DNA of 64,000 bases, taken from contig OZ253551.1 in assembly GCA_965262665.1 (NCBI GenBank), positions 248,001-312,000 on the forward strand, given 5' to 3'. The position numbers were made by a program, and so were the translations under genes. This DNA comes from CBDBND01 sp965262665. Lineage in GTDB: Bacteria > Pseudomonadota > Alphaproteobacteria > Rhodospirillales > Rhodospirillaceae. The notes beneath the pieces were generated by a model that saw only the letters and a program-made list of their open reading frames with translations, had not been told where the DNA came from and made no database searches. This document shows, one piece after another, positions 45,979-54,210 of this stretch (position 1 is its first letter; each line of letters begins with the position of its first letter).

Positions 45979-46716
45979 ATGATTGGGCGAACACTTTTGT
46001 CAGCACTCCTGTTCACTTTTCCCACTCTCGCGCAGGAGTCCTGTGACCCGTCTGACAATAAAGGCGTGCTGGTTGTCGGCGGCACGGGGCAGCTCGGCTC
46101 TTATCATGTGAAACAGCTGTCCGCCGCAGGCGAGCGGGTCGTGGTGTTCGCCCGGTCCACCTCCACTTATGAGCGCATTGAAAGTGCGAACTACGAGGTC
46201 GTCATCGGCGATCTGCGTGATGCGGACAGTGTGATGGCGGCGGTAATGGACGCCAAACCGGCGGTGATCATCGATGCATCCAATTATCCGGGCATCTGGT
46301 TCGACGACGGACAGAGTTTCTATTGGCCGTCCATGCAGGCACAGGTCGCGGCGGCCAAGGCGGCCTGCGTCATCCAGATCATTCGCCACAGCGCCCGCGG
46401 TGCGCGGCAGATGCTGACCCAGCCCCCATCAGAGGGCATGAGAAGCGACCCACGGATCATCAACTACATGCGCGACGGTGCCCGGGCCGAGATCGCGCTC
46501 GAGCAGAGTGGTCTGAGCTATACCATCGTCTACAACCGCCAACTGCCGCCCGAGCCCGCCGCGCCCACGGGCGGCGGCACGCTGTTGAACGACCTCACCG
46601 CCCCTGGGGGGATCACGCGCTCCGATCTCGCCCGCATCACCAACACCTGTATCCTCAACGAGGACTGCTATGGGCGGATTTTTAACGGCATCGATCCGAC
46701 GCTGGCGACGGATTGA
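45979..46716 (+). CDS. NmrA-like NAD(P)-binding protein with signal peptide
   Basis: 245 residues from the ATG at 45979, preceded by AAGGAGG. Leader MIGRTLLSALLFTFPTLAQES, then a Rossmann start GVLVVGGTGQLGSYHVKQLSAAGERVVVFAR. IGDLRDADSVMAAV and IIDASNYPG follow, as in NmrA/atypical SDR proteins. There is no classical YxxxK pair where expected. NAD(P) proteins are normally cytoplasmic, so the leader is remarkable. Ends 15 bases before the Tat-leader nitrilase-like gene, with which it must be cotranscribed. Confidence 0.8.
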   Translation: MIGRTLLSALLFTFPTLAQESCDPSDNKGVLVVGGTGQLGSYHVKQLSAAGERVVVFARSTSTYERIESANYEVVIGDLRDADSVMAAVMDAKPAVIIDASNYPGIWFDDGQSFYWPSMQAQVAAAKAACVIQIIRHSARGARQMLTQPPSEGMRSDPRIINYMRDGARAEIALEQSGLSYTIVYNRQLPPEPAAPTGGGTLLNDLTAPGGITRSDLARITNTCILNEDCYGRIFNGIDPTLATD

Positions 46717-46731
46717 TCTCAGGAGGAACAC

Positions 46732-47769
46732 ATGAAACGGCGCACGCTTTTGAAAACCGCTTCGGCGTTCGGCCTTTTCGGTATCAATGGGGCTAACACA
46801 ACATTGGTGAAGTCAGCCATGGCAGATGAACACAACTCTAAATCTCGCGCCTCTTACCACGCCGCCGTCATGCGCGTATCGGTGCTGGTGCCGCCCAGCG
46901 AAGAGGCGTTCGAGGATATCCGCCGCCGTAACATGGAGACCATGGTCGAGCACATCGAGGCGGCCATGCGCTCGGAGCCCAAACCGCGCATCGTCGTCTT
47001 CCCGGTTTTGCAATACACCTCGGCGCGGCGCGCCGTCTCCGGCGTACCCATGGAAGCCGTGGCGCAAGACCTCGTCTCCAAACCGCTGGACCAGAGCATC
47101 TGGGCACCGGTGATCGAAGCCTGCCGCCGGCACGACTGTTACGTCGCCACCAGCACCCAGGAAAAAGTGCCGCAGCTGGAGGGCACTTACTTCCACACTG
47201 GCTTCATCATGGGGCCGGAGGGTCTGGTGCTGCGCTCTCCCAAGGTGCAGGCGCCGAGCGCGCCCCGAGTGAGTTACATCCGCGACATCATGGACAAGTA
47301 CCTGGCCGCCTTCGGCCCGGACTCCATCCTGCCGGTGGTGAAGACTCCCGTCGGCACCCTGGCTTGTTATGTGGAAGGGGAAGCGCAAGTGCTGGAGGCC
47401 TCCCGCCTGCTGGCCTCAAAAGGCGCAGAAGTAATTCTGCACACCAGCTTTGAGAGCGACGCCGTACCCTGGCGCGCGCTCAAGCAGGCCATCGCCTATC
47501 AGAACCATCTGTATTTTCTCTCCGGCACCACCTCGCGCAACATTTACGCCGAAGGAACCGACGAATACGTGCCCGGCGGCGTGTGGGGCGGCGGCGCATC
47601 GATGATTGTCGAGCCCACCGGCAAGGTGCTGGCGGAGATCGGCGGACGCGACGAAGGCTTCGCCACCGCCGAGGTGAATCTCAATCACATTTACGAAGCC
47701 CGGGAAGAGTTCAGCCGCGATACGGTACCGGCCTGGCACCTCTATGAGAACCTCTACAAAGCGCAATAA
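46732..47769 (+). CDS. Nitrilase-superfamily protein with Tat leader, catalytic Glu missing
   Basis: 345 residues. Leader MKRRTLLKTASAFGLFGINGANTTLVKSAMADE is of twin-arginine type. Carbon-nitrogen hydrolase fold: IVVFPVLQYTSA (strand that normally ends FPE), the Lys in RSPKVQAPS, the Cys in GTLACYVEGE, and AEVILHTSFES. The usual Glu after FP is Val here, so the Glu-Lys-Cys triad is incomplete; the protein may be inactive as an amidase/nitrilase or use another acid. Directly follows the NmrA-like gene. Confidence 0.82.
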   Translation: MKRRTLLKTASAFGLFGINGANTTLVKSAMADEHNSKSRASYHAAVMRVSVLVPPSEEAFEDIRRRNMETMVEHIEAAMRSEPKPRIVVFPVLQYTSARRAVSGVPMEAVAQDLVSKPLDQSIWAPVIEACRRHDCYVATSTQEKVPQLEGTYFHTGFIMGPEGLVLRSPKVQAPSAPRVSYIRDIMDKYLAAFGPDSILPVVKTPVGTLACYVEGEAQVLEASRLLASKGAEVILHTSFESDAVPWRALKQAIAYQNHLYFLSGTTSRNIYAEGTDEYVPGGVWGGGASMIVEPTGKVLAEIGGRDEGFATAEVNLNHIYEAREEFSRDTVPAWHLYENLYKAQ

Positions 47770-47815
47770 TTTTTCACCCGCCGCACTTCTCGGTAAACGC
47801 ACCGAGCAGCATGTC

Positions 47816-48253
47816 CTAGCCGAAGGTGTAGCCGCCGCGGATTTTCTCTGGGGCGAAATCCCCTTCCAGGTCACCGAGCGCTTCCCAGTTACACTGGGTC
47901 AACTCGACCCGGGTGCCGTCGTCCCCAAGTACAGTGAACGCCAGCTCCACTGTTGTGCGGCCGGTTGCCTCGTAGTTGGGCGCGGGAATGTGGAACTCCA
48001 TGCTGACATAGCTGAAGGGGTCGTACTCATTGATGGTACCCCACAAAGCTTCGGTGTCGTCAGAGCCGATCTCGACAATGTCACCACCCTCCCGGACTTC
48101 GACACGAATGGTTTTGGCGGGTGCGCCCTTCATAGCCGAGAGGGTGAATTTTTCCAGCGGCCACTATGTATGCATTTCCTCAAAGAAGATGGTGAAAGCC
48201 TTCTCCTGGTTGCAGGGCACTTCGATGGACCTCACTAAGGCTTCGATGGTCAT
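47816..48253 (-). pseudogene. SRPBCC/AHSA1-family protein with internal amber codon
   Basis: From the ATG at 48253: MTIEALVRSIEVPCNQEKAFTIFFEEMHT, then TAG at 48164-48166, then in the same frame WPLEKFTLSAMKGAP...DPFSYVSMEFHIPAPNY and VELTQCNWEALG. Relatives have a Trp-Trp pair at this point, so TAG replaces TGG. The START-like fold binds hydrophobic ligands. The usual partner, an ArsR-type regulator, is just upstream and is also broken. Confidence 0.78.
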
Positions 48254-48271
48254 GGTCGGTCCTCTCTAACT

Positions 48272-48490
48272 TTAGTGCGGGTTCACCCGCTGTTTAATTG
48301 AATCGCTGTAGGCCGACAGAACGTCGGACCAGAAACTTTCGAGATAGGCGCGCAGCTCATGCAGGCCGTCGCGTTCAATGGAATAAAGCCGCTTATTACC
48401 CTGAGGCTCGGCCCGCACCAGCTTGGCCTCTTGCAAGATTTTCAAATGCTGTGACACCGCCGGGCGGCTCACCGGCTGAACGTCACTCAA
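48272..48490 (-). pseudogene. ArsR-family regulator, N-terminally truncated
   Basis: The visible protein begins at the recognition helix VSRPAVSQHLKILQEAKLVRAEPQGNKRLYSI and continues through the wing and a C-terminal helix. The first helices (LADPTRRAIL...) are missing, replaced by a 38-bp spaced direct repeat. ArsR-AHSA1 pairs are common two-gene units. It can probably still not bind DNA without its N-terminal dimer helices. Confidence 0.75.
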
Positions 48491-48536
48491 TCAACAGGTA
48501 GTGGGTTGGTAGAGTGAACGTCACTCAATCAACAGG
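48477..48536. repeat. 22-bp direct repeat, 38-bp period, at the broken end of arsR-like gene
   Basis: TGAACGTCACTCAATCAACA plus GG occurs at 48477-48498 and again at 48515-48536. The first copy contains the point where ArsR homology stops, suggesting a duplication or excision scar. Confidence 0.85.
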
Positions 48537-49609
48537 CGGTGGTATGGTAAAGTCTACTGCTATCAACCAAACAGGATAGAGCCATGGCCACGAGTTCCAG
48601 GCGCTTTTGTAGGACGATCTACGACGAGAACACAGGACGCATGAAGATGAGGGTTTAATACCTCAGGGAATATGAACCCGAGAAGGAGCTAAAACTCGCG
48701 AAGGGGCCAGTGCTCTCGCGGCTATTGTCGATGTTCTTGCCAAGAACGGCTGGCGCCGGACAGGCGTAAGACGAAAGTACCGCCAGAGGACTGTAAAAAA
48801 GAGGTTTGGGCTTCGGCCAGGCGCTAGAAGTGGAGATCGGGGTCTAGCTGCCGAAAGAGCCGAACCGTTTACCGAGTTCGCCTAAATGTCGGAGCCCTGA
48901 GGCGCGACAACTCAGATTTTGAGATACCCAATCCATCAGCCACTTAGGGGCATTTGAGCGCTATCGCATATAAATCTCACTGATCGTCCAGGAACGTCCA
49001 GGTGGGGTGGATATGCCAACGGTCTGTCATTGCCCGCCATCGGGACGCGTGAGGACACGGCCTCGGGACATTTTGGGGTCCTCATTTTCAACCCGCTCGT
49101 GGGGCGCCGGTCATGCCGCTTCAGCTTCACTCGGTAGCGCTACCACCCCCAACACACCATATTCCAGACCTGATATAGGGCTTTTAAGGGGATAACGTCG
49201 CCCCCCTTGTGGCTCCCGCACGCGTGACAGTCATTGGTCAATACCGTTATCTGTATCGGATTGTGGCTTATCTTAGTGACGGGCTGCGGTTTGACGCCTG
49301 ACCTTGTCTCGGTATTCCGATGAGCTATGCCCGAAAGTTGGTTATGGGCTGATTAAGCGGCGTGTTTGATTTGCTTGCCAGCACCCAAGGTATCCAAATA
49401 TCCTGATTGCGCATCACTGCAAAAACGAGACCAGCGGGCCAGATTCTCTCAAAACACTTGGACCACTTGGCTCTGGCCAGTCAGGATACGTTCCCACGAT
49501 TTCGCATTCGTTCCCGCTCCATAGGTGGGGATATATGTGGGGAGAAGAAAGAAAAATCATAAGAAAAACATTATATATCAATAAGTTAATAGTATTATAT
49601 CGTGGAGCC
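48537..49609. other. About 1.07 kb without a recognisable gene
   Basis: Frames here are short and lack motifs or ribosome-binding sites. The composition and lack of coding signal suggest degraded sequence. No tRNA or array seen. Confidence 0.45.
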
Positions 49610-50548
49610 CTACTCCTCCATCACCGTCACCACGCGGAAGCCGGCGATCTGGCTGTGGTAAACATCGGCGAAGTAATACTGGGCAGAGGCCCGCACCTGG
49701 CTAGTGCCGGTCACCCAGGAGCCCGAGCGCAAGGTGCGCATAGAGCAATCGGCGTCGCGTCCACTCGTCCAGGCAGCGCCGTCCGTCGGTGGAGTGTCGG
49801 CGCTGTCGTGGCCGCAGTCGCTGGTCCATTCCCACACATTGCCGAGCATGTCGTGCAGACCCCAGGGATTGGGCTTGAAGGTGCCGACCGGAGCGGTGTT
49901 CTGATAGGCGTCATCGCAATCAAACGGTGCATCGAACTTGTAAACCTGACGAAAGCTGAGATCGGCCACATTGGCGTAGTCGCAGGCCTCGAAACTGTTG
50001 GTGCCCCAGAACCACGGGCCGCGCGTGCCGGCACGGGTGGCGTATTCGGATTCCGTGGTCGACGGCAGGCGGTAGTCCCGCCCAGTTTTTTCTGACAGCC
50101 AGTTGGCGAAGGCGGTGCCATCCTGCCAGCTGACGCAGATCACCGGATGGTTGGGCTCCTGGTAAATCCCCGGGTTGTCCCAGGTGTGCCAGCTGACGAA
50201 ACCCAAGTAGCGAGAGTAGTTCCACGAAAAGCACTGGGAATTATCCACCGGCTCATCACCGGTCGCGGCGATGAATTCGGCGAACTGAGTGCGGGTGATT
50301 TCGTATTTCGCAACTGCCAGCGCGTAGTCGATGGTAACCTCGCGCACCGGTCCTTCTACAGGGAGACGTCCCTGCTCCCATGGTTCCGAGCCGAGCGTTG
50401 CCGTGCCACGCGGAATAACCACCATCTCAGGACAGGTGTCGCAGTCTTTAAAAATCGTACCGGGTTCGGTGGATTGGGCGTGGGCCGTTGACCCAACCGT
50501 CAATCCAAACATGATCATTGTGATCGAGAAGAGAGTTGTGTATCGCAT
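49610..50548 (-). CDS. Secreted SUMF1/FGE-domain protein, active-site Cys absent
   Basis: 312 residues, signal peptide MRYTTLFSITMIMFGLTVGSTAHAQ. The formylglycine-generating enzyme fold is clear: MVVIPRGTATLGS, YEITRTQFAEFIAATG, HPVICVSWQDGTAFANWLSEKTGRDYRLPSTTESEYATRAG, NPWGLHDMLGNVWEWTSD, RTLRSGSW and AGFRVV. The two Cys of true FGE near the C-terminal GGSW are Thr/Ser-type residues here, so it should not make formylglycine. Such proteins often serve as ligand-binding or regulatory domains. Leader processed to the periplasm. Confidence 0.85.
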   Translation of the reverse strand: MRYTTLFSITMIMFGLTVGSTAHAQSTEPGTIFKDCDTCPEMVVIPRGTATLGSEPWEQGRLPVEGPVREVTIDYALAVAKYEITRTQFAEFIAATGDEPVDNSQCFSWNYSRYLGFVSWHTWDNPGIYQEPNHPVICVSWQDGTAFANWLSEKTGRDYRLPSTTESEYATRAGTRGPWFWGTNSFEACDYANVADLSFRQVYKFDAPFDCDDAYQNTAPVGTFKPNPWGLHDMLGNVWEWTSDCGHDSADTPPTDGAAWTSGRDADCSMRTLRSGSWVTGTSQVRASAQYYFADVYHSQIAGFRVVTVMEE

Positions 50549-50619
50549 GGCTTCCCCGCCCGCTTTTGAATTTGAATAAAGCTTAGGCTGGTTTGCCGCA
50601 CGTGACGAGTCAGTGGTGA

Positions 50620-51396
50620 CTAATGCAGTGAGGACCGGTCAGTTGACGCCTTAGGTACAGTGAAATCGGACTCCGGCAAGGGTGCATCCGGATTGAGCTC
50701 CTTACCCTGCGCCTGCAGCACTTCGGCGACTTTGGCCTGGCAGAATTCCGGTGAATCATCGCCGTTGAACGGCTGCTTGAAATGGGTGGCAACGGAGGGG
50801 CGTGTAATCGCTTGTTCGAACCACGTGGTTAAGTTGGGCCGGTCGTCGCGCCAGTCGTAGTTCAGCACAGCTGGCGCAGGCCAAGGTATAGCGCATTGGC
50901 GATCGAAGTAGGTCAGCGCTTGCAGGGTGCCGATGCAGCCGATGTCAAAGTCATCAAGCATTGCCGCATCTTCTTCCATACGGTCCAGGGAACGCATCAG
51001 CTTTGGCCAATGCCATTGAATGACGTGTTGACCCGGCTCATCGAGCAGCCGTTCGTGAGTGAGCCGCGTGGTGATGTCGAAAAAGATATCGGCGAGCGCC
51101 AACCGCGCCAGCGCGTTCCACCGCTGCGGGCCAGGCTCGGGATAAACATGTACACCGTTGACGCTGATGGAATTCAGATACTCGGCGATGGTCTGGCTTC
51201 CGAACAACACTGTGCCGTCGTCCAGCGCCAGGGTCGGCACTTTCGCTAGCGAATTAATCGCTGCTATGGAATATCCTTTGTTACGCGGGTAGACAGTGAC
51301 CTCTTCGATCTGCTCCCAAACGCCCACTTCCTCGGCGACAACCACCGACTTATGGATGAAGTCGTGAACCGGCGAGTAGAACAGTTTCATCGGCAT
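50620..51396 (-). CDS. Glutathione S-transferase-like protein
   Basis: 258 residues. Thioredoxin-like N-terminal domain MKLFYSPVHDFIHKSVVVAEEVG, cis-Pro strand AKVPTLALDDGTVLFGSQTIAEYL, then an all-helical C-terminal domain. A Ser near residue 8 (YSP) may replace the catalytic Tyr/Cys. These enzymes conjugate or isomerise electrophiles with glutathione and often accompany aromatic degradation. Cytoplasmic. Extra C-terminal tail of about 40 residues. Lies about 40 bp downstream of the broken methyltransferase on the same strand. Confidence 0.85.
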   Translation of the reverse strand: MPMKLFYSPVHDFIHKSVVVAEEVGVWEQIEEVTVYPRNKGYSIAAINSLAKVPTLALDDGTVLFGSQTIAEYLNSISVNGVHVYPEPGPQRWNALARLALADIFFDITTRLTHERLLDEPGQHVIQWHWPKLMRSLDRMEEDAAMLDDFDIGCIGTLQALTYFDRQCAIPWPAPAVLNYDWRDDRPNLTTWFEQAITRPSVATHFKQPFNGDDSPEFCQAKVAEVLQAQGKELNPDAPLPESDFTVPKASTDRSSLH

Positions 51397-51432
51397 GGCT
51401 GAAATCTGACCCGCCCGAATGTGGTGATGGGT

Positions 51433-52626
51433 TTACTTCTGAGCGCCGAAAAACTGCACCCGGCCAAGCCCTCCCCCAGTGGACGAAAAGCTTTCGTCAA
51501 AGGGCTTGTCGTAAAAAGTGAAGTTGCCCACTGGATCGCGACCCGCCCAGATTTCAACGATATTGTCGCGGTCAAAACCGGATTGGTTCAAAAAGTCCGT
51601 GCGGTTGGTTGCCGTCCACTGCCGCCAGAAGGGTTCCGCGTTGTAATAGCAATCCCAATTGAGCATGAACTGACCATGCAGGCTGTACGCACCGCCATAA
51701 GGAATATCCTGATTCATGATAACGCCGCCTAGCCGGACAACGCGGTGCATTTCTTTAGCGATGTTGCGTGCCGCTTTGTAAGATGTCTCGTGGAACATGC
51801 CCCCGCTGACAACGAGATCAAAATAACCATCCTCAAAGTTGGTGCATTCGCCATTCTGTTGGGAAAATGAACTTTGCGGCCAAGACTTTCCGCCCGGGCA
51901 TGGGGCATGGGGCATGGGCAAAGCGCAGAATCGTCGCGCCAACGTCAATGGCGTAGACCTCCGCTTGGGGCCACGCATCGACCAACGGGATACTTGAGCC
52001 ACCCGTGGTGCAACCGATGTCGAGAATGCGTTTCAGTTTGAGATCGGAGAAGAAGCGTTGAACAGCAGCGACAAGGGATTTACCAGGGCCATCGCGCAAG
52101 CGACCTCCCTTCCCCGTGGTGTAGTAATAGGCACCACGTTCGTACACAGCGCCGACAAACAAATCATTGTCTCCAAACTCGTCTGATAGCCGACGGGCAT
52201 ACAATGAATGTCGACAGCATCGACATAGCGCGGCATTTTGAATTTGGGATCCAGCGTCAGCGTGCCCAGCGGCTTGGCGCTGCGCTCACGCGCCTCTGGT
52301 GACAGACGGGGCAATTCCTGCGCTGCAATTTCTCCTTCATTGGCCCAAAGCATTTCTTGCAGATTGCGGGCGATGCCGCTCCACATTTGGGTAAACGTGT
52401 CGTCCATCATAAGAGTGTGAACTTCGTCGCAATTTTCCGGCGGACGGCCGTGCTCTTTGATAAATTTTGGCTTGGCGCGCTGCTCATAGACAAGCTCATC
52501 ATAAGGATAGGCGTGCTCCATCATGTGGAGCTTGAGTTCGACGATGAAATCTTCCCGGGCATGTGCGTCATGGGTGGGCAGCGGCATCATCGGATGCGCT
52601 ATCGGTTGGGGAACCAAGTGTGTCAT
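51433..52626 (-). pseudogene. SAM-dependent methyltransferase (fifth family member), frameshifted
   Basis: Three frames. Segment 1 from 52626 (MTHLVPQPIAHPMMPL, no leader) runs to YVDAVDIHCMPVGYQ, a degenerate form of the family signature. After a break near 52195, segment 2 has EFGDNDLFVGAVYERGAYYYTTG, motif I ILDIGCTTGGS and VYAIDVGATILRFAH. A 7-bp tandem repeat at 51899-51918 causes the next break, after which segment 3 reads QNGECTNFEDGYFDLVVSGGMFHE, VRLGGVIMNQDIP and the C terminus. It is related to the methyltransferases at 7-23 kb, but lacks Tat leader and partner. Confidence 0.82.
51899..51918 (-). repeat. 7-bp tandem repeat in methyltransferase pseudogene
   Basis: CATGGGG is repeated twice and followed by a partial third copy (CATGGG). 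It shifts the reading frame just after RFAHA. Confidence 0.92.
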
Positions 52627-52698
52627 CGGTGCCTCCTAAATATCGGATAAGTGTACAGGGCTAATTCATCATCGAAAAGCCCGTGAAACTGTTACCTA

Positions 52699-53118
52699 GA
52701 GCAGATTCAATTTAATCCCGATCATATCCAGCGGCGGCGAAGTAGTTTTCGCATTCGGTTGAGGTGAAGGCGTCGATGGCGTCGGCAATGGCGTCCCACA
52801 GGTCGTCGACGGTTCTGGCGGCGGCCTTTCTCAGGAGCGCCTTGAGTTTGGCGAAGGCCATCTCGATCGGGTTGTAGTCGGGACTGTAGGGCGGCAGATA
52901 CAGCAGGGTTCGAGCCAGGCGGTTGGCCCTGGCGGTCGGGCTCGATCGATCCCGTCTCGCGCCAGCGCCGGTGCCAGTGGATCGCCGTCGATGGCGCGAC
53001 ATGAAAACGCGCCGCGGCCCCCCGTGCAGACAGACCCCCAGTGATCGCCTCGGGATATAGAATCATGGAGTGGGACGCTTGGGAATCCCCTTCGATTCAC
53101 AATTCAGTCAAACCGCTC
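52699..53118 (-). mobile_element. 420-bp internally deleted IS630 derivative (MITE-like)
   Basis: Both ends match the full element at 11536-14417 (GAGCAGATTCAATTT... and ...CAAACCGCTC), flanked by TA. Inside, the N-terminal HTH region is joined directly to the last about 60 codons of the transposase. The transposase is thus deleted, but the ends remain mobilisable in trans. Confidence 0.85.
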
Positions 53119-53662
53119 TAGTGGCGTAGACTTTGTAGTTCACGCCCATCTCGGTAATACGGCCGACGCCAACGAATACAGTTGTATTCAGCCAAGACAA
53201 CCGTTCGTCACTTGCTTCAAACCGTGGCGTTGTTCTCATGTAATATTGATCATCTGTGACTGTGCCGCCTTGTTCCAAGTTCGCAAAAACGTCAGGCAGA
53301 GCGGTAAGAATTCCTGTGTAAAACATGTAAAGGATGGCCCCCTGGTCAGTCTCCAGGGTAAGGCGTACATCTAGATCAAAATTTCCATCCGTTCGTTTTA
53401 GCGCCCAATCGGCACCGTTTACGACCCTTCCTTTAAGCTCTGGTCCATCAAAGCGGCCACCGGTGACTTGATAAATAGCGCGGTCACCGTTTCGCGTATT
53501 CCCAACAATGTTTGGCTCAGCCACTTCGATGTCGATATCGAACAGAAAATCGGAGCGCAGGTCCTCTGACAAAGCCGGGTTACAAAGGATAAGCATGTAA
53601 AGAAAGGGAGTTGCTCTCAGCAGCCTCAGACTGCGGCCTTGAGGTAATTTGAAAAGAGTCAT
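53108..53662 (-). CDS. Secreted DUF3237 protein, stop codon supplied by the IS630 derivative
   Basis: 184 residues from the ATG at 53662 (MTLFKLPQGRS), the only ATG near a leader (LRATPFLYMLILCNPALS). DUF3237 hallmarks: FDIDIEVAEP, GNTRNGDRAIYQVTGGRFDGPELKGRVVNGADW, LDVRLTLETDQGAILYMFYTG, and YYMRTTPRFEASDERLSWLNTTVFVGVG. The last residues RAV and the TGA come from the inserted element, replacing probably only a few native residues. DUF3237 proteins are beta-barrel-like and of unknown function. Confidence 0.85.
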   Translation of the reverse strand: MTLFKLPQGRSLRLLRATPFLYMLILCNPALSEDLRSDFLFDIDIEVAEPNIVGNTRNGDRAIYQVTGGRFDGPELKGRVVNGADWALKRTDGNFDLDVRLTLETDQGAILYMFYTGILTALPDVFANLEQGGTVTDDQYYMRTTPRFEASDERLSWLNTTVFVGVGRITEMGVNYKVYATRAV

Positions 53663-53768
53663 GAATTCTTTCGCGTTCCTGCGCCACAAAACTCTTTGCG
53701 CGACGCGATTTGCTTGATCAGGTGCCGAATAACCGAGTTCGACCTTAAATCTCGATTACTTGGAACGA

Positions 53769-53954
53769 CTAGGCGTCGATCGGATCTAGCTCCGTGGCGT
53801 GAATGGTGCCCGACTTCATGACTTTGGCGTAATCGCGGAATTCGGGTTCGCTCTTTTCAACAACTTCTTCCCCATTACGGATTTCGTAATGCCAGCCCGG
53901 GTCGCCACTGTCCTTGTTTGCCGTGACGTCGTAGCCGTTAACCTGCTTACCCAT
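53769..53954 (-). CDS. Small hypothetical protein
   Basis: 61 residues from the ATG at 53954 (MGKQVNGYDVTANKDSGDPGW), chosen over longer frames. YEIRNGEEVVEKSEPEFRDYAKVMKSGTIHA looks like a small beta-helix protein. No leader. Not recognised. It lies between two other genes with an AGGGA-like site before the start. Confidence 0.5.
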   Translation of the reverse strand: MGKQVNGYDVTANKDSGDPGWHYEIRNGEEVVEKSEPEFRDYAKVMKSGTIHATELDPIDA

Positions 53955-54210
53955 AGTGTTCCGTCCCTTTCGTTCCTGGGGTGGGCTCAGCACACCCGTT
54001 TTGCCTCGAAAATATGGACCCATTGTAACCGGGCAATCCGATTTTGGGAGACCTGTTATCCTCCGAATTGTCAATTTATCAGCCCGCCTCTCCGTTGTTC
54101 GCAGATCAAGCGCCTGTGAATATTGGTGTCCATCCTGGGCGTGAATTATCAGGGCAGCCCATGGTAGATTGCCGCACCAATGGCTGATTTGTCCCTGGGA
54201 ATCTTTTACC

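Noticed and set aside
46813..47388. 191-codon frame antisense to the nitrilase-like gene
   Set aside because: His/Arg-rich shadow of a GC-rich gene without a ribosome-binding site.
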